A stretch of 64,000 bases of DNA from Natronomonas marina (GTDB taxonomy: Archaea > Halobacteriota > Halobacteria > Halobacteriales > Haloarculaceae). Below, in pieces: positions 29,099 to 37,549 of this stretch (positions are counted from its first letter, which is position 1; each line of letters opens with the position of its first letter). The position numbers and the translations under genes are program-made. The notes under the pieces were generated by a model, which saw only the letters and a list, made by a program, of their open reading frames with translations, had not been told where the DNA came from and searched no databases. Location: positions 62,001-126,000 of the forward strand of contig NZ_CP101154.1 of the NCBI RefSeq assembly GCF_024298905.1. The letters are read 5' to 3'.

Positions 29099-30280
29099 GA
29101 GAGACGCCGTAGTCATTCGGGGAAGTTATTGAGGAAAACCGTCTTTTCGATGTAATGACTGGCCGTGAGAAAGAAGTTGTACGCCACCTGAGCGAGGAAG
29201 ACCTGGATAGACTGCTCACGGAAACTGACGACGTGAAGCAACACGAACGGCTCGTGTTCATCAAACGGCTATACAAGGGAGCGACGCTCGCTGAAGCCGC
29301 TGATGACGTTGGGCGATCAGAGGGGACAGCTGACAACTGGGTCGAACGCTGGAATGAAGGAGGACTGGGCAAACTCACGCCGAACTTCGGGGGCGGCAGG
29401 CCCCCGAAGCTCGGCGAGGCCGAACAGCAGCGACTGATCGAGCGACTCCGTGAGGGCCAGCCCTGGAAAAAACAGGAGATTCAGCATCTCCTCAACGAGG
29501 AATTCAATATCGAGTATCATCCACACTATCTACCGACGTTTCTGGACAACCTCGGCCTCTCGTACGCTATTCCACGGACGAAACGTCCTGATCGACCAGA
29601 CGACGCCGAAGGGATTCTCGACGAACGCGTCGAGTACGCGTTCGACGAGGATGCCGACGATCAGCCTCACAACAAACGAGAGAAAGATCAAGACGACGAA
29701 GACTGGGACCGTGACGAGGATATTCGAACAGATGGTGGCACAGTCATCGGGTTTTTCGACCTGTCACATCCACAGCCGTGGGACAATTCTCAGCGGATGT
29801 ACACAGTTGATGACCCACACATCACCCGGCCGCTGGTGAAAATCGACACACCAGCGGCCGGGTTCTATGCACTCAACGGTGAGAGTGTACTGTCGTTTCC
29901 GCCGAACCAGGAGAAAGAACAGATCTGTGAGTGCTTCGAGACGATCCGCGAGCAGAATCCGCGTACCCGGATTCTGCTCGTTTTAGATAACTTCTCATCT
30001 CACATTTGCAAGTACACTCGCAAGCGTGCCCACGAACTAGGAATTGATCTCGTATTCCTTCCGGTTGGATCGCCGCATCTCAATCCAATCGAGCCAGTCT
30101 GGAAAAGTCTCAAGTGGGAGTCATCACCGCTGATTGTCGAAGATGAAGACGAGTACCGAACACTCCTTGACGATCTGTTCGAAGAACTGACCGAGCAACT
30201 GAGCTTCGCTGCATCGTGGATTGACAATCACCTCAGTGGATTCCTCAATAAGATCCGCTAATCACTAACGGCGTCTCTCG
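29098..30280 (+). mobile_element. IS630-type insertion sequence
   Basis: About 1.18 kb, bounded by 13-base inverted repeats CGAGAGACGCCGT (29098-29110) and its complement (30268-30280); the similarity extends imperfectly further inward. It contains one transposase gene. Its base composition is clearly lower in GC than the flanking DNA, which suggests recent arrival from elsewhere. It sits inside the third copy of the tRNA-Asp-derived repeat. I do not see the flanking TA duplication that many IS630/Tc1 elements leave, so the exact ends may be off by a base or two. Confidence 0.85.
29155..30261 (+). CDS. IS630 family transposase
   Basis: A 368-residue DDE transposase. The N-terminal third is a helix-turn-helix region (GATLAEAADDVGRSEGTADNWVERW, then a second helical domain with QPWKKQEIQHLLNEEF). 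The catalytic acids are expected in VIGFFDLSH (first Asp), LLVLDNFSSH (second Asp) and HLNPIEPVWKSLK (Glu), the last pair spaced as in IS630. An acidic Asp-rich insertion (about 168-195) is unusual and looks like a haloarchaeal adaptation. The frame is intact, so the enzyme may be active. The start was taken at the first ATG, 45 bases inside the left inverted repeat. Confidence 0.92.
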   Translation: MTGREKEVVRHLSEEDLDRLLTETDDVKQHERLVFIKRLYKGATLAEAADDVGRSEGTADNWVERWNEGGLGKLTPNFGGGRPPKLGEAEQQRLIERLREGQPWKKQEIQHLLNEEFNIEYHPHYLPTFLDNLGLSYAIPRTKRPDRPDDAEGILDERVEYAFDEDADDQPHNKREKDQDDEDWDRDEDIRTDGGTVIGFFDLSHPQPWDNSQRMYTVDDPHITRPLVKIDTPAAGFYALNGESVLSFPPNQEKEQICECFETIREQNPRTRILLVLDNFSSHICKYTRKRAHELGIDLVFLPVGSPHLNPIEPVWKSLKWESSPLIVEDEDEYRTLLDDLFEELTEQLSFAASWIDNHLSGFLNKIR

Positions 30281-30431
30281 ACCCTCGGGACGCCAGCGCC
30301 GCTCGGTCCCGCCTCGGGCGCTTCTGCGACGAACCACACGCCGAGCGCCACGACCGTCGAGCGCGGTCGGGCGCCCCTCGCGGCCCTGCCGACAGCACCA
30401 GCTAATTACTGCTGCCGCCCGTAGCGACGGT

Positions 30432-30881
30432 ATGCCTGCTTGGAACGGGGCGTGGTCGGAGGCCGAGGCCACCGCCTACCTCGAGGACGCGACGGTCCCG
30501 ATTCGGCTCGCCTGCCGGACCCCCGACGGAGGGCTGTGGATGCTCTCGCTTTGGTTCCGGTACCGGGACGGCGCGTTTCACTGTGCGACCGGCGCCGACG
30601 CCGACGTGGTGGAGTACCTGGAGGCCGATTCGGGGGTCGCCTTCGAGGTGTCGGACAACGACCCGCCGTACCGCGGCGTCCGGGGCGCCGGCACGGCCAC
30701 GGTCGACCCGGACGAGGGGAAGGCGCTGCTGGAGGACCTCCTCGAGCGCTACCTCGGCGGGACGGACAACGCCCTTGCCGACCGACTGCTGGTCGACGAG
30801 CGCGAGGAGGTCCACGTTCGGATCGACCCGACGCGGCTCTACACCTGGGACTTCGGCGAGCGGATGGCCGACGCCGTCTGA
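30432..30881 (+). CDS. Pyridoxamine 5'-phosphate oxidase-like flavin-binding protein
   Basis: A 149-residue single-domain split-barrel protein of the PNPOx-like superfamily, members of which bind FMN or F420 and act as small oxidoreductases or binding proteins. The early strand pair (VPIRLACRTPDGGLWMLSLWFRYRDGAFHCAT) and the middle segment (GVAFEVSDNDPPYRGVRGAGTATV) follow the family pattern. The ATG lies 27 bases after a TATA-like ctaattac, consistent with leaderless expression. It ends five bases before the convergent ABC permease gene. Cofactor and substrate cannot be told. Confidence 0.8.
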   Translation: MPAWNGAWSEAEATAYLEDATVPIRLACRTPDGGLWMLSLWFRYRDGAFHCATGADADVVEYLEADSGVAFEVSDNDPPYRGVRGAGTATVDPDEGKALLEDLLERYLGGTDNALADRLLVDEREEVHVRIDPTRLYTWDFGERMADAV

Positions 30882-30886
30882 GGCGG

Positions 30887-32026
30887 TCAGTCCCGCAGCG
30901 CCTCGACGGGTTCGAGGTTGGCCGCCTTCCAGGCCGGATAGAGACCGCTGGCGAGGCTGATGAGGACGCCGAACCCGAAGGCGACGACCAGGTAGACGCC
31001 GTTCGAGGGGTCGAGTACGACCTCCAACTCGATGGGCGAGACGTACCACAGAACGAGCGTCGCGCCGATGCTGAAGAGGACGCCGACGACCCCGCCGACG
31101 ACGCCGAGCAGTGTCGACTCGACGACGAGCGTCCGGAGGATGTCCTCCTTCTGGACGCCGACGGCCCGGAGCAGGCCGATTTCGCCCTTCCGTTCGGTCG
31201 TGCTCATCAGCATGACGTTGAAGATGGCGACGCCGGCGACGACGAGCGAGACGGTCCCGAGACCGAGCAGGAACTGATTCAGGAGGCCGAAGAACTCGTC
31301 GATCTGGTCGAGGACGCTCGACAGCGCGAGCACGGAGACGCGGTCCTCGCGGGCGTTGAGTCGGTCCCGAACGTCGTCGGCGATGGCACGGGCCTGGTCG
31401 CCGGAGTCGGCCTGCACCACCACCTGGTCGTAGTCGTCGGCGGCGAACGCGGATTCGGGGAGGACGACGGCATCGTCGGGCTGGACTGGCGAGATGCTCT
31501 CGCCCTCCGCGAGGACGCCGATGACCCGGTAGTCGTTGCCCGCGATTTCGACGACGCTGCCGACCTGGATCCCAAGCTGGTCGGCCAGTTCGGTCCCGAC
31601 GAGGGCGCCCTGTCTGTGCTGTTCGGGGACGGTGCCGGCCTCGGCCTCGAAGAGCGCCCCGGGGTCGTTCGTCCCGTAGACGGTCCCGAAGCTACTCGTC
31701 CCGCCCGGCCCGGAGACGACGGCGCCGTCGCTGAGTATCGGCACTGCCGTTCCCCGGCCCTCGGTGACCCGCTGTATCTCGGCGACGTCGCGTGCGGTCA
31801 GCGAGTCGGCGCCGGCGTCGGCGTTCGGCGAGACGATGACCTGGTTGCCGAGTCCGCCCAGCGAGTCCAGCGCCGCCAACTGGAGGACGTTGCCGAAGAT
31901 GCCCAGCGTCGCGATGGCCAGCACGCCGATGACGATGCCGAGCGCCGCCAGCGCCGACCGGAGACGGTTGCGCCGCAGGTTCCGCAGCGCCATCAGGACC
32001 GTCGGAAAGTCGGCCAGCCGCTTCAT
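30887..32026 (-). CDS. ABC transporter permease, FtsX/MacB family
   Basis: A 379-residue membrane protein with the MacB/FtsX plan: a first membrane helix (about 24-46), a large extracytoplasmic MacB_PCD-type domain (about 50-255), and three C-terminal helices (about 258-365) in the FtsX domain, which contains the TERKGEIGLLRAVGVQKEDI coupling segment for the ATPase. The ATG at 32026 overlaps the ATPase stop (ATGA). Type VII ABC systems use the ATPase to move the extracytoplasmic domain rather than pump through a pore. Together with the next two upstream genes it forms an operon whose exported or modified substrate is unknown. Confidence 0.9.
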   Translation of the reverse strand: MKRLADFPTVLMALRNLRRNRLRSALAALGIVIGVLAIATLGIFGNVLQLAALDSLGGLGNQVIVSPNADAGADSLTARDVAEIQRVTEGRGTAVPILSDGAVVSGPGGTSSFGTVYGTNDPGALFEAEAGTVPEQHRQGALVGTELADQLGIQVGSVVEIAGNDYRVIGVLAEGESISPVQPDDAVVLPESAFAADDYDQVVVQADSGDQARAIADDVRDRLNAREDRVSVLALSSVLDQIDEFFGLLNQFLLGLGTVSLVVAGVAIFNVMLMSTTERKGEIGLLRAVGVQKEDILRTLVVESTLLGVVGGVVGVLFSIGATLVLWYVSPIELEVVLDPSNGVYLVVAFGFGVLISLASGLYPAWKAANLEPVEALRD

Positions 32027-32745
32027 CTGCGGTTCTCCAGGTGGCCGTCGATCAGTTCGACCGTCCGGTCGGCGTACTCGGTGACGAGTTCGTCGTGCGT
32101 GACGGCGACGACGGCGACGCCCTCCGAACGGACCCGTTCGAACTCCTCGAGCACCTGGCGGCCGGTGTCGATGTCGAGGTTGCCGGTCGGCTCGTCGGCC
32201 AGCAGCACCTCGGGCTCGTTGATCAACCCGCGGGCGATGGCGACTCGCTGCTTCTGCCCGCCCGACAGCTCCGTCGGCCGGTGGTCGAGCCGGTCGCCCA
32301 GCCCGACCCGCTCCAGCAGGTCCTCGGCGCGCCCCCTGGCCTCCCGGTCGACGTCGTAGACCGTCGGCAGCAGGACGTTCTCCGTCGCCGAGAGCGTCGG
32401 GATGAGATAGAAGTCCTGGAAGACGAAGCCGATGTACTCCTTCCGGAGGTCGGTCCGGGCCTCGTCGTCGAGATTCGACACCTCCTTGCCGTCCAGGTAG
32501 ACCTCGCCGGCCGTCGGCGTGTCCAGCAGCCCGAGAACGTTCAGCATCGTCGACTTCCCGGACCCGGAGGGGCCGACGATAGTGACGAACTCGCCGGCCT
32601 CGACGGTCAGATCGACGTCCTGCAACGCGTGGACGGTCTCGCCGCCCCGTTCGTACGTGCGACCGACGCCGCGGAGTCGCAGCGGTGGGATGTTCTCGCC
32701 GTCCGCCGTCTCCGCTGCGGCGTCGGCGTGTCGGGGGCGAGTCAT
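32023..32745 (-). CDS. ABC transporter ATPase, MacB/LolD type
   Basis: A 240-residue nucleotide-binding subunit. It has Walker A GPSGSGKST (about 58-66), the Q-loop FVFQDFYLIP, the ABC signature LSGGQKQR (about 160-167), Walker B VLLADEPTGNLD (about 180-191) and the switch His in VTHDE. The ADEPTGNLD sequence and the neighbouring FtsX-type permease place it in the MacB/LolD group. It overlaps both neighbours by four bases, so the three proteins are made together. Confidence 0.95.
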   Translation of the reverse strand: MTRPRHADAAAETADGENIPPLRLRGVGRTYERGGETVHALQDVDLTVEAGEFVTIVGPSGSGKSTMLNVLGLLDTPTAGEVYLDGKEVSNLDDEARTDLRKEYIGFVFQDFYLIPTLSATENVLLPTVYDVDREARGRAEDLLERVGLGDRLDHRPTELSGGQKQRVAIARGLINEPEVLLADEPTGNLDIDTGRQVLEEFERVRSEGVAVVAVTHDELVTEYADRTVELIDGHLENRR

Positions 32746-34265
32746 CGTCGCAGGTAGTACAGCAGGAGGGCGACGAGCGCGCCGACCGCGAGCGAAACCG
32801 CGATCCCGCCACCGATCACGAGCAGCGACAGGCCGCCGAACCGTCCGTCGCCGTCGTCGGGTTCGGCCTCGATGGGGAGTTCGGCTCGCTCGGTGCGCTC
32901 CTCGCCGTCGACGCGGTAGGTGACCTCGACGGGCACCGTCGAGGCGTTCTCGGTGACGGTCGCGGTCAACTCGAAGGGTGCGAACTCGCTGCCGTCGACG
33001 GTGCCGACGAAGTAGTCCCGCTGTGGGTAGGTCGGCCGGACGCCCTCGGCGCTCCCGAGGGCGACGACGACGCCGGTGACCCTGGCGTCGCCCGTGTTGC
33101 CGGCGTTGCCGGAGACGTTGAGCCGGTCGCCGTCCCGCGCCATGTCGACGCCGGTGAGCGTGATGGCCGCCGTCGCGGGCCGGTAGTCGTAGGTCGTCGT
33201 GACCTGCCGCTCTCGGCGGTCCAGCCGGTAGCTGACGGCCACGTCGAGTTCGCCCGACTGAACGCCCGTCAGATCGAGCGTGACGGTCCCGGTCTCGCCG
33301 GGTTCGAGGTCGCCGACGAACTGCCGGGCGAGCGGTTCCTCGCCGGACGGCTCGACGACGGCCTCCCGAATTTCGGCGTTGCCGAAGTTGGTGACCGCGA
33401 CCTCGACCTGCTGGGGGGTTGTCTCCGTCTCGTCGTCGCCCTGCTGGAGGCCGCCGCCGCCACCGCCGATGAGACCGCCGAGACCGCCGGCGTCCCCGGT
33501 GTCGACCGCGGGGTCGTCCCGGACCTGCCGGACGTCGATACCGACGTCGTCCTGCAGGGGTTCGGCGCGGAGGTTCTCGGTGCGGACGGTCCGCTGGCGG
33601 TCACCCGTCGCGGTTGTGTAGGCGACCCGGACGGCGACGTCCTCTTCGGGGTCGGTCGGCGTCACAGAGAGGTTCGCCACCGCCGTCCCGCCCGCGCCGA
33701 CGACCGGGACGAACGCACGGTCGGCGGTCGCGGTCCCCTTCAGGAGGACGATCTCGACGTTCCGAACCGCGTCGACGTCCGGGTTGGCGACGGTCACCGT
33801 GACCGGCGAGTCGACGTCCTCGACCAGGTCGGCGTCGACGGTGATGCCGGGCGGGGAGTCCTCGACGACGACGGTGACGGGCCGCTCGACCTCGACGCGA
33901 CGGCCGTCGTCGTCGGTGCCGCTTGCGACGACGGTGAGGTCCTTGCTGCCGGCCGTCTCGAAGGCGGTAACGAGGTCGACGCTCAGGCCGTCGCCGGGCG
34001 ACAGCGATCCGGGGTCGTCCGCCGAGGCGAGTCGCTCGCCGTCGGCGTTCCGGAGCGCGATCCGGTCGAGTTCGACCGGCGAGTTCGACCCCGCCGAGAG
34101 CGACATGTCGGCGGTGACGGTGGTCGGCTCGTCGGTCGTCGGGCGGTCCGGTGCGATTGTCGCGTCGTCGACGGTCAGCCTGGCGTCGGGGACGCCACCG
34201 ACCGCCGGGGCCAGCGTCGACAGAGAGAGCGCGACGACCGCGAGGACCACGAGGGCGCGGCGCAC
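32742..34265 (-). CDS. Exported CARDB-like protein with C-terminal membrane anchor
   Basis: A 507-residue extracytoplasmic protein. An N-terminal signal peptide (RRALVVLAVVALSLSTLAPAVG), then several beta-sandwich (CARDB/Ig-like) domains, a glycine-rich linker (GGLGGLIGGGGGG, about 255-267), and a C-terminal membrane helix (about 478-502) ending in Arg-Arg. The start is a GTG at 34265. It leads the operon with the MacB-type ATPase and permease, so it is probably the surface partner of that system, in the position where bacteria have a MacA-like adaptor, although it is not homologous to MacA by eye. The function is inferred from context. Confidence 0.85.
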   Translation of the reverse strand: MRRALVVLAVVALSLSTLAPAVGGVPDARLTVDDATIAPDRPTTDEPTTVTADMSLSAGSNSPVELDRIALRNADGERLASADDPGSLSPGDGLSVDLVTAFETAGSKDLTVVASGTDDDGRRVEVERPVTVVVEDSPPGITVDADLVEDVDSPVTVTVANPDVDAVRNVEIVLLKGTATADRAFVPVVGAGGTAVANLSVTPTDPEEDVAVRVAYTTATGDRQRTVRTENLRAEPLQDDVGIDVRQVRDDPAVDTGDAGGLGGLIGGGGGGLQQGDDETETTPQQVEVAVTNFGNAEIREAVVEPSGEEPLARQFVGDLEPGETGTVTLDLTGVQSGELDVAVSYRLDRRERQVTTTYDYRPATAAITLTGVDMARDGDRLNVSGNAGNTGDARVTGVVVALGSAEGVRPTYPQRDYFVGTVDGSEFAPFELTATVTENASTVPVEVTYRVDGEERTERAELPIEAEPDDGDGRFGGLSLLVIGGGIAVSLAVGALVALLLYYLRR

Positions 34266-34327
34266 AGTATCGTACCGACGGGCCGAAAAGTGAAATACCT
34301 GCCGCGGGGCACGTTCGATTGCCGCTT

Positions 34328-35632
34328 CTACACGGTGTGGTCGGCGTCGTCGGGATCCTCGACGACCTCCAGGCCGCGGTCGTTGATGGCGTGGGCGTCG
34401 AGGCCGACCTCCTCGAGGAAGTCCTTGTAGATGCGCTCGCAGGTCTCGCCGTCCTTCTGCTTGTCGCTGGCGTGGTCACAGAGGTCCGCGATGCCCTCCG
34501 GCACCTCATTGGTGTAGATGATCCAGTGGTTCACGAGGTCCGAGAGCCGGCGGATGGGCGAGGTGAAGTGACCGTAAATCTCGAAGTTCAGCGCGTGGTG
34601 GCCGCCGAAGGGGTCCGACATGTACTTCGCGCGCGGCATCACCTTCATGACGGCCCACTGGATTTTGTCGAGTTGGCGGCCCGGGGCGTCCTCCAGCGTC
34701 GCGTTGACGGCCTTCCGGGGGTCGTCCCAGGAGTCGGCCGGGATGGAGACGCCGTCGAGGTCCTGTATCTCCTGGAGTGCCTCGTTCCACTCCTGCGGCG
34801 TCGGCTGGGGGTGGACCCGGAACATGGCCTCGACGCCCATGTCCCACTGGAGGGTGTGGGTGACGGCTTTGTTCGCCTTCAGCATGCACTCCTCGATGAT
34901 GGTGTGGGCGCGGTCCCGCTTCGGGTTCAACACGAGCGAGCCGTCCTCCTTGCGCTGTTCGTGGAGCTTCTCGGCGAGTTCGTAGGCGAGGTTGTTCTCG
35001 GCGTGCAGCGGCGCGTCGGGGTCGTCGAGCCGGTCCTCGCAGTCGTTGTACGTCTGGCGGGCGTCCGAGTGGATGACGGACTTGTAGATGTCGATGGACT
35101 CGTGGGAGAGCGTCTCGCCGTCGATGTGCATCTCGACGGTGTGGGCGAGTCGGTCCTCCTCGGGGACGAGCGAGCAGACGGTCTCGGCGAGGATCGGCGG
35201 CAGCATGTGGATGGTGTAGCCGGGCAGGTAGACGGTGTTCCCCCGTTCGAGGGCCTCCTCCCACATCGCCGTCTCGGGGGTGACGTAGTGGGTCACGTCG
35301 GCGATGTGGACCCACAGCCGGTAGCCCTCCTCGGTCGTTTCGATGGAGATGGCGTCGTCGAAGTCCTGGGCGTCCGCGGGGTCGGTCGTCCACGTCGTGA
35401 GGTCCCGCAGGTCGCGCCGCTCGTCGAGTTCGGTCTCGATGTCGCCCTCGGGGTCGGCGGCCCGCTGTTCGGCCTCCGCGAGCACTTCCGGGGGGAACTC
35501 GTCGCGGATCTCGAACTCCTCGAAGAGCTCCTCGCGCTTGTTGGCGAGGTGCCGGGCGAGTTCCTCGTCGATGCGGACGGGGCCCTGCCCCTCCGCGGTG
35601 CCGGCGTAGGCCTGGTCGTCGCTGTCGGTCAT
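34328..35632 (-). CDS. rnr: RNB-domain exoribonuclease (RNase R/II-like)
   Basis: A 434-residue protein that is essentially the RNase II catalytic domain alone, without the cold-shock and S1 domains of bacterial RNase R. The catalytic metal-binding segment DPADAQDFDDAIS is at about 84-96. Further RNB motifs include GYTIHMLPPILAE and HFTSPIRRLSDLVNHW near the end. It would degrade RNA 3' to 5' in the cytoplasm. Small RNase R-like enzymes are a known haloarchaeal feature, reported as essential in Haloferax volcanii; the exact activity here is inferred. Confidence 0.92.
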   Translation of the reverse strand: MTDSDDQAYAGTAEGQGPVRIDEELARHLANKREELFEEFEIRDEFPPEVLAEAEQRAADPEGDIETELDERRDLRDLTTWTTDPADAQDFDDAISIETTEEGYRLWVHIADVTHYVTPETAMWEEALERGNTVYLPGYTIHMLPPILAETVCSLVPEEDRLAHTVEMHIDGETLSHESIDIYKSVIHSDARQTYNDCEDRLDDPDAPLHAENNLAYELAEKLHEQRKEDGSLVLNPKRDRAHTIIEECMLKANKAVTHTLQWDMGVEAMFRVHPQPTPQEWNEALQEIQDLDGVSIPADSWDDPRKAVNATLEDAPGRQLDKIQWAVMKVMPRAKYMSDPFGGHHALNFEIYGHFTSPIRRLSDLVNHWIIYTNEVPEGIADLCDHASDKQKDGETCERIYKDFLEEVGLDAHAINDRGLEVVEDPDDADHTV

Positions 35633-35686
35633 GCCGTTGCGTTGGACCGAGGAGTAGTTAGGCGTTGGGAGAGGCGGCGCGCGGCG

Positions 35687-35977
35687 TCACTCCCTAGAAT
35701 CCGGGCGGTCGTACTCGGCCTCGACGAGTTCGACGTACCGTTCGAGGAACTGCGCACGGGAGCAGCCGCCGGTTTCTATCTGTCCCAGGACGGTCTCGAG
35801 GTCGCCGCGTGGCTGGTGGCAGATGTCCTGATAGCAGGGCTTGCAGAGGTGTTCGAACTCCTTGTCCTCGCGAGTCCAGCGGTCGCCGTGTTTGTCGTAC
35901 TCGCGCGCGGACGAGCGGGACACCTGCTCGCCACAGGCAATACAGGTCACCTCCGTCGAGTCCCGCCGTCGCCACAT
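35687..35977 (-). CDS. Zinc-ribbon protein
   Basis: A 96-residue soluble protein with two CxxC pairs, CIAC (about 12-15) and CKPC (about 44-47), forming a treble-clef or ribbon zinc site, and a helical C-terminal half (CSRAQFLERYVELVEAEYDRP). The ATG at 35977 is 27-28 bases from a minus-strand TATA-like gaaataagt, indicating a leaderless transcript; longer frames upstream ignore this promoter. It is divergent from the aminopeptidase gene. I do not recognise a named family; a nucleic-acid or protein-binding role is plausible only from the fold. Confidence 0.75.
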   Translation of the reverse strand: MWRRRDSTEVTCIACGEQVSRSSAREYDKHGDRWTREDKEFEHLCKPCYQDICHQPRGDLETVLGQIETGGCSRAQFLERYVELVEAEYDRPDSRE

Positions 35978-36093
35978 ACTTTGGTGGTACGAACGGGCGG
36001 GACTTATTTCTATCTGCGACCGCCCGCGCCGCCCTCCCGCCGACCGTCTCGATATCCGAACGGGTATAGGGACGCGCACCCTCACCCCCCGCC
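35978..36093. promoter_or_regulatory. Divergent promoters for the zinc-ribbon and aminopeptidase genes
   Basis: A minus-strand TATA-like element (acttatttc, 36002-36010 on the plus strand) serves the zinc-ribbon gene. On the plus strand gggtatagg (about 36062-36070) lies 27 bases before the aminopeptidase ATG. Both spacings fit leaderless transcripts. Confidence 0.55.
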
Positions 36094-37185
36094 ATGGACC
36101 CCCGTATCCGCGAACACGCCGAGATAATCGTCGACCACTCGACGGACGTCCAGCAGGGTGACAACGTCGTCATCAGCGCGCCGAGCGTCGCCGAGGACCT
36201 CGCCGTCGCGCTCCACGAGGCCGTCGGCGACCGGGGGGCGACGCCGGTGTACCTCGCCAGCGACTCCCGGGCGGGACGGGCCTACCTCAAGGCCATCGAC
36301 GACGAGGACATCGAGACGCCGACGCACCTGCAGGCGCTCTACGAGGAGAGCGACGCGCTCCTGCGCGTCCGGTCGGAGACGAACGCGACCGAGCAGGGCG
36401 ACGTCGACCCCGAGACGCAGTCGACGTACACGAAGGCCCGCCGCCCCGTCCAGGAGGTCGCGCTCTCGAAGCGGTGGTGTCTCACGCAGTTCCCCTCGCC
36501 GGCCAGCGCACAGTTGGCGGGCATGAGCACCGAGGGTTACGAGAACTTCGTCTGGGACGCCATCAACAAGGACTGGGACGCCCAGCGCGAACACCAGGCC
36601 CGGATGGTCGACATCCTCGACCCCGCCGACGAGATCCACATCAAGAGCGGCGACACGACCGACGTGCGGATGTCCGTCGACGGCATGCACACCATCAACG
36701 ACTACGGCGAGAACAACCTCCCCGGCGGCGAGGTGTTCACCGCTCCCGTCGTCGACAGCGTCGAGGGCGAGGTGCTGTTCGACAAGCCGCTGTACCACCA
36801 GGGCCGCGAAATCACCGGTGCCCACCTCGTCTTCGAGGACGGCGAGGTCGTCGAGCACTCGGCCGACCAGCACGAGGACCTCCTCACCGAGGTGCTGAAC
36901 ACCGACGACGGCGCCAGTCGCCTCGGCGAACTCGGCATCGGGATGAACCGCGACATCGACCGGTTCACCTACAACATGCTGTTCGACGAGAAGATGGGCG
37001 ACACCGTCCACATGGCCATCGGCCGCGCCTACGACGACACCGTCGGCGAGGATCGGGAGGCCAACCAGTCGGCGGTCCACCTCGACATGATCGTCGACAT
37101 GAGCGAGGATTCGTTCATCGAGGTCGACGGGGAAGTCGTCCAGCGTGACGGGCGGTTCCGGTTCGAGGACGGGTTCGAGGAGTAG
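36094..37185 (+). CDS. M29 family aminopeptidase (AmpS/PepS-like)
   Basis: A 363-residue cytoplasmic metallo-aminopeptidase expected to remove N-terminal residues from peptides using two metal ions. Metal-ligand segments of the M29 family are recognisable: NNLPGGEVFTAP (about 209-220) with the key Glu, LGELGIGMN (about 284-292), EKMGDTVHMAIGRAY (about 309-323) and the HLDMIVDMS region (about 335-343). It is shorter than the roughly 410-residue bacterial enzymes. The ATG follows a TATA-like gggtatagg by 27 bases. The last 48 bases, including the stop, are duplicated 110 bases downstream. Confidence 0.9.
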   Translation: MDPRIREHAEIIVDHSTDVQQGDNVVISAPSVAEDLAVALHEAVGDRGATPVYLASDSRAGRAYLKAIDDEDIETPTHLQALYEESDALLRVRSETNATEQGDVDPETQSTYTKARRPVQEVALSKRWCLTQFPSPASAQLAGMSTEGYENFVWDAINKDWDAQREHQARMVDILDPADEIHIKSGDTTDVRMSVDGMHTINDYGENNLPGGEVFTAPVVDSVEGEVLFDKPLYHQGREITGAHLVFEDGEVVEHSADQHEDLLTEVLNTDDGASRLGELGIGMNRDIDRFTYNMLFDEKMGDTVHMAIGRAYDDTVGEDREANQSAVHLDMIVDMSEDSFIEVDGEVVQRDGRFRFEDGFEE

Positions 37186-37295
37186 TTTTCATGAACGGTT
37201 TCGGCGGCCGAGGGGAGCGATGCCGCCGGAAAAGGTTCGTGTAGGTGGTCCAGCGTGATGGTCGGTTCCGGTTCGAGGACGGGTTCGAGGAGTAG
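37138..37295 (+). repeat. Direct repeat of the aminopeptidase 3' end
   Basis: The last 48 bases of the aminopeptidase gene, ending with the stop TAG (37138-37185), recur at 37248-37295 with two mismatches. The 62 bases between are non-coding. The second copy is not attached to a reading frame of its own. The arrangement (gene 3' end duplicated just downstream) resembles what site-specific integration or a short tandem duplication would leave. Confidence 0.85.
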
Positions 37296-37339
37296 CGTCC
37301 GCGGAGTGGCTTCTTCGTCGAAGCTTTTCGAGTCGCGTT

Positions 37340-37516
37340 TCAGTCCGCTCGCTTCGAGAGGTACTCGTTGACGAGCAGCGGGGCGACGACCCCGACGCCG
37401 AGGACGACCGCCGAACTCGCCCAGGTCGGGAGGGTCGTCACCTCCAGCAGACCGTACAGGAGGACGAGCGTCAGCGCGATGAACCCCACTATCACCGTGT
37501 TCTCGCGGGAGACCAT
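37340..37516 (-). CDS. Small membrane protein, 58 residues
   Basis: Encodes 58 residues, beginning MVSRENTVIVGF and ending EYLSKRAD. It is mostly two hydrophobic segments (about 8-26 and 30-49) joined by a short LEVTTLPTW turn, so a two-helix membrane hairpin with a basic C-terminal tail is likely. A minus-strand TATA-like gatttatcc (about 37539-37547) lies 27-28 bases upstream of the ATG, as expected for a leaderless haloarchaeal gene. It is a hypothetical protein; no partner is evident. Confidence 0.7.
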   Translation of the reverse strand: MVSRENTVIVGFIALTLVLLYGLLEVTTLPTWASSAVVLGVGVVAPLLVNEYLSKRAD

Positions 37517-37549
37517 ACCGTCTCGTCTTCGGAGCGACGGATAAATCGT

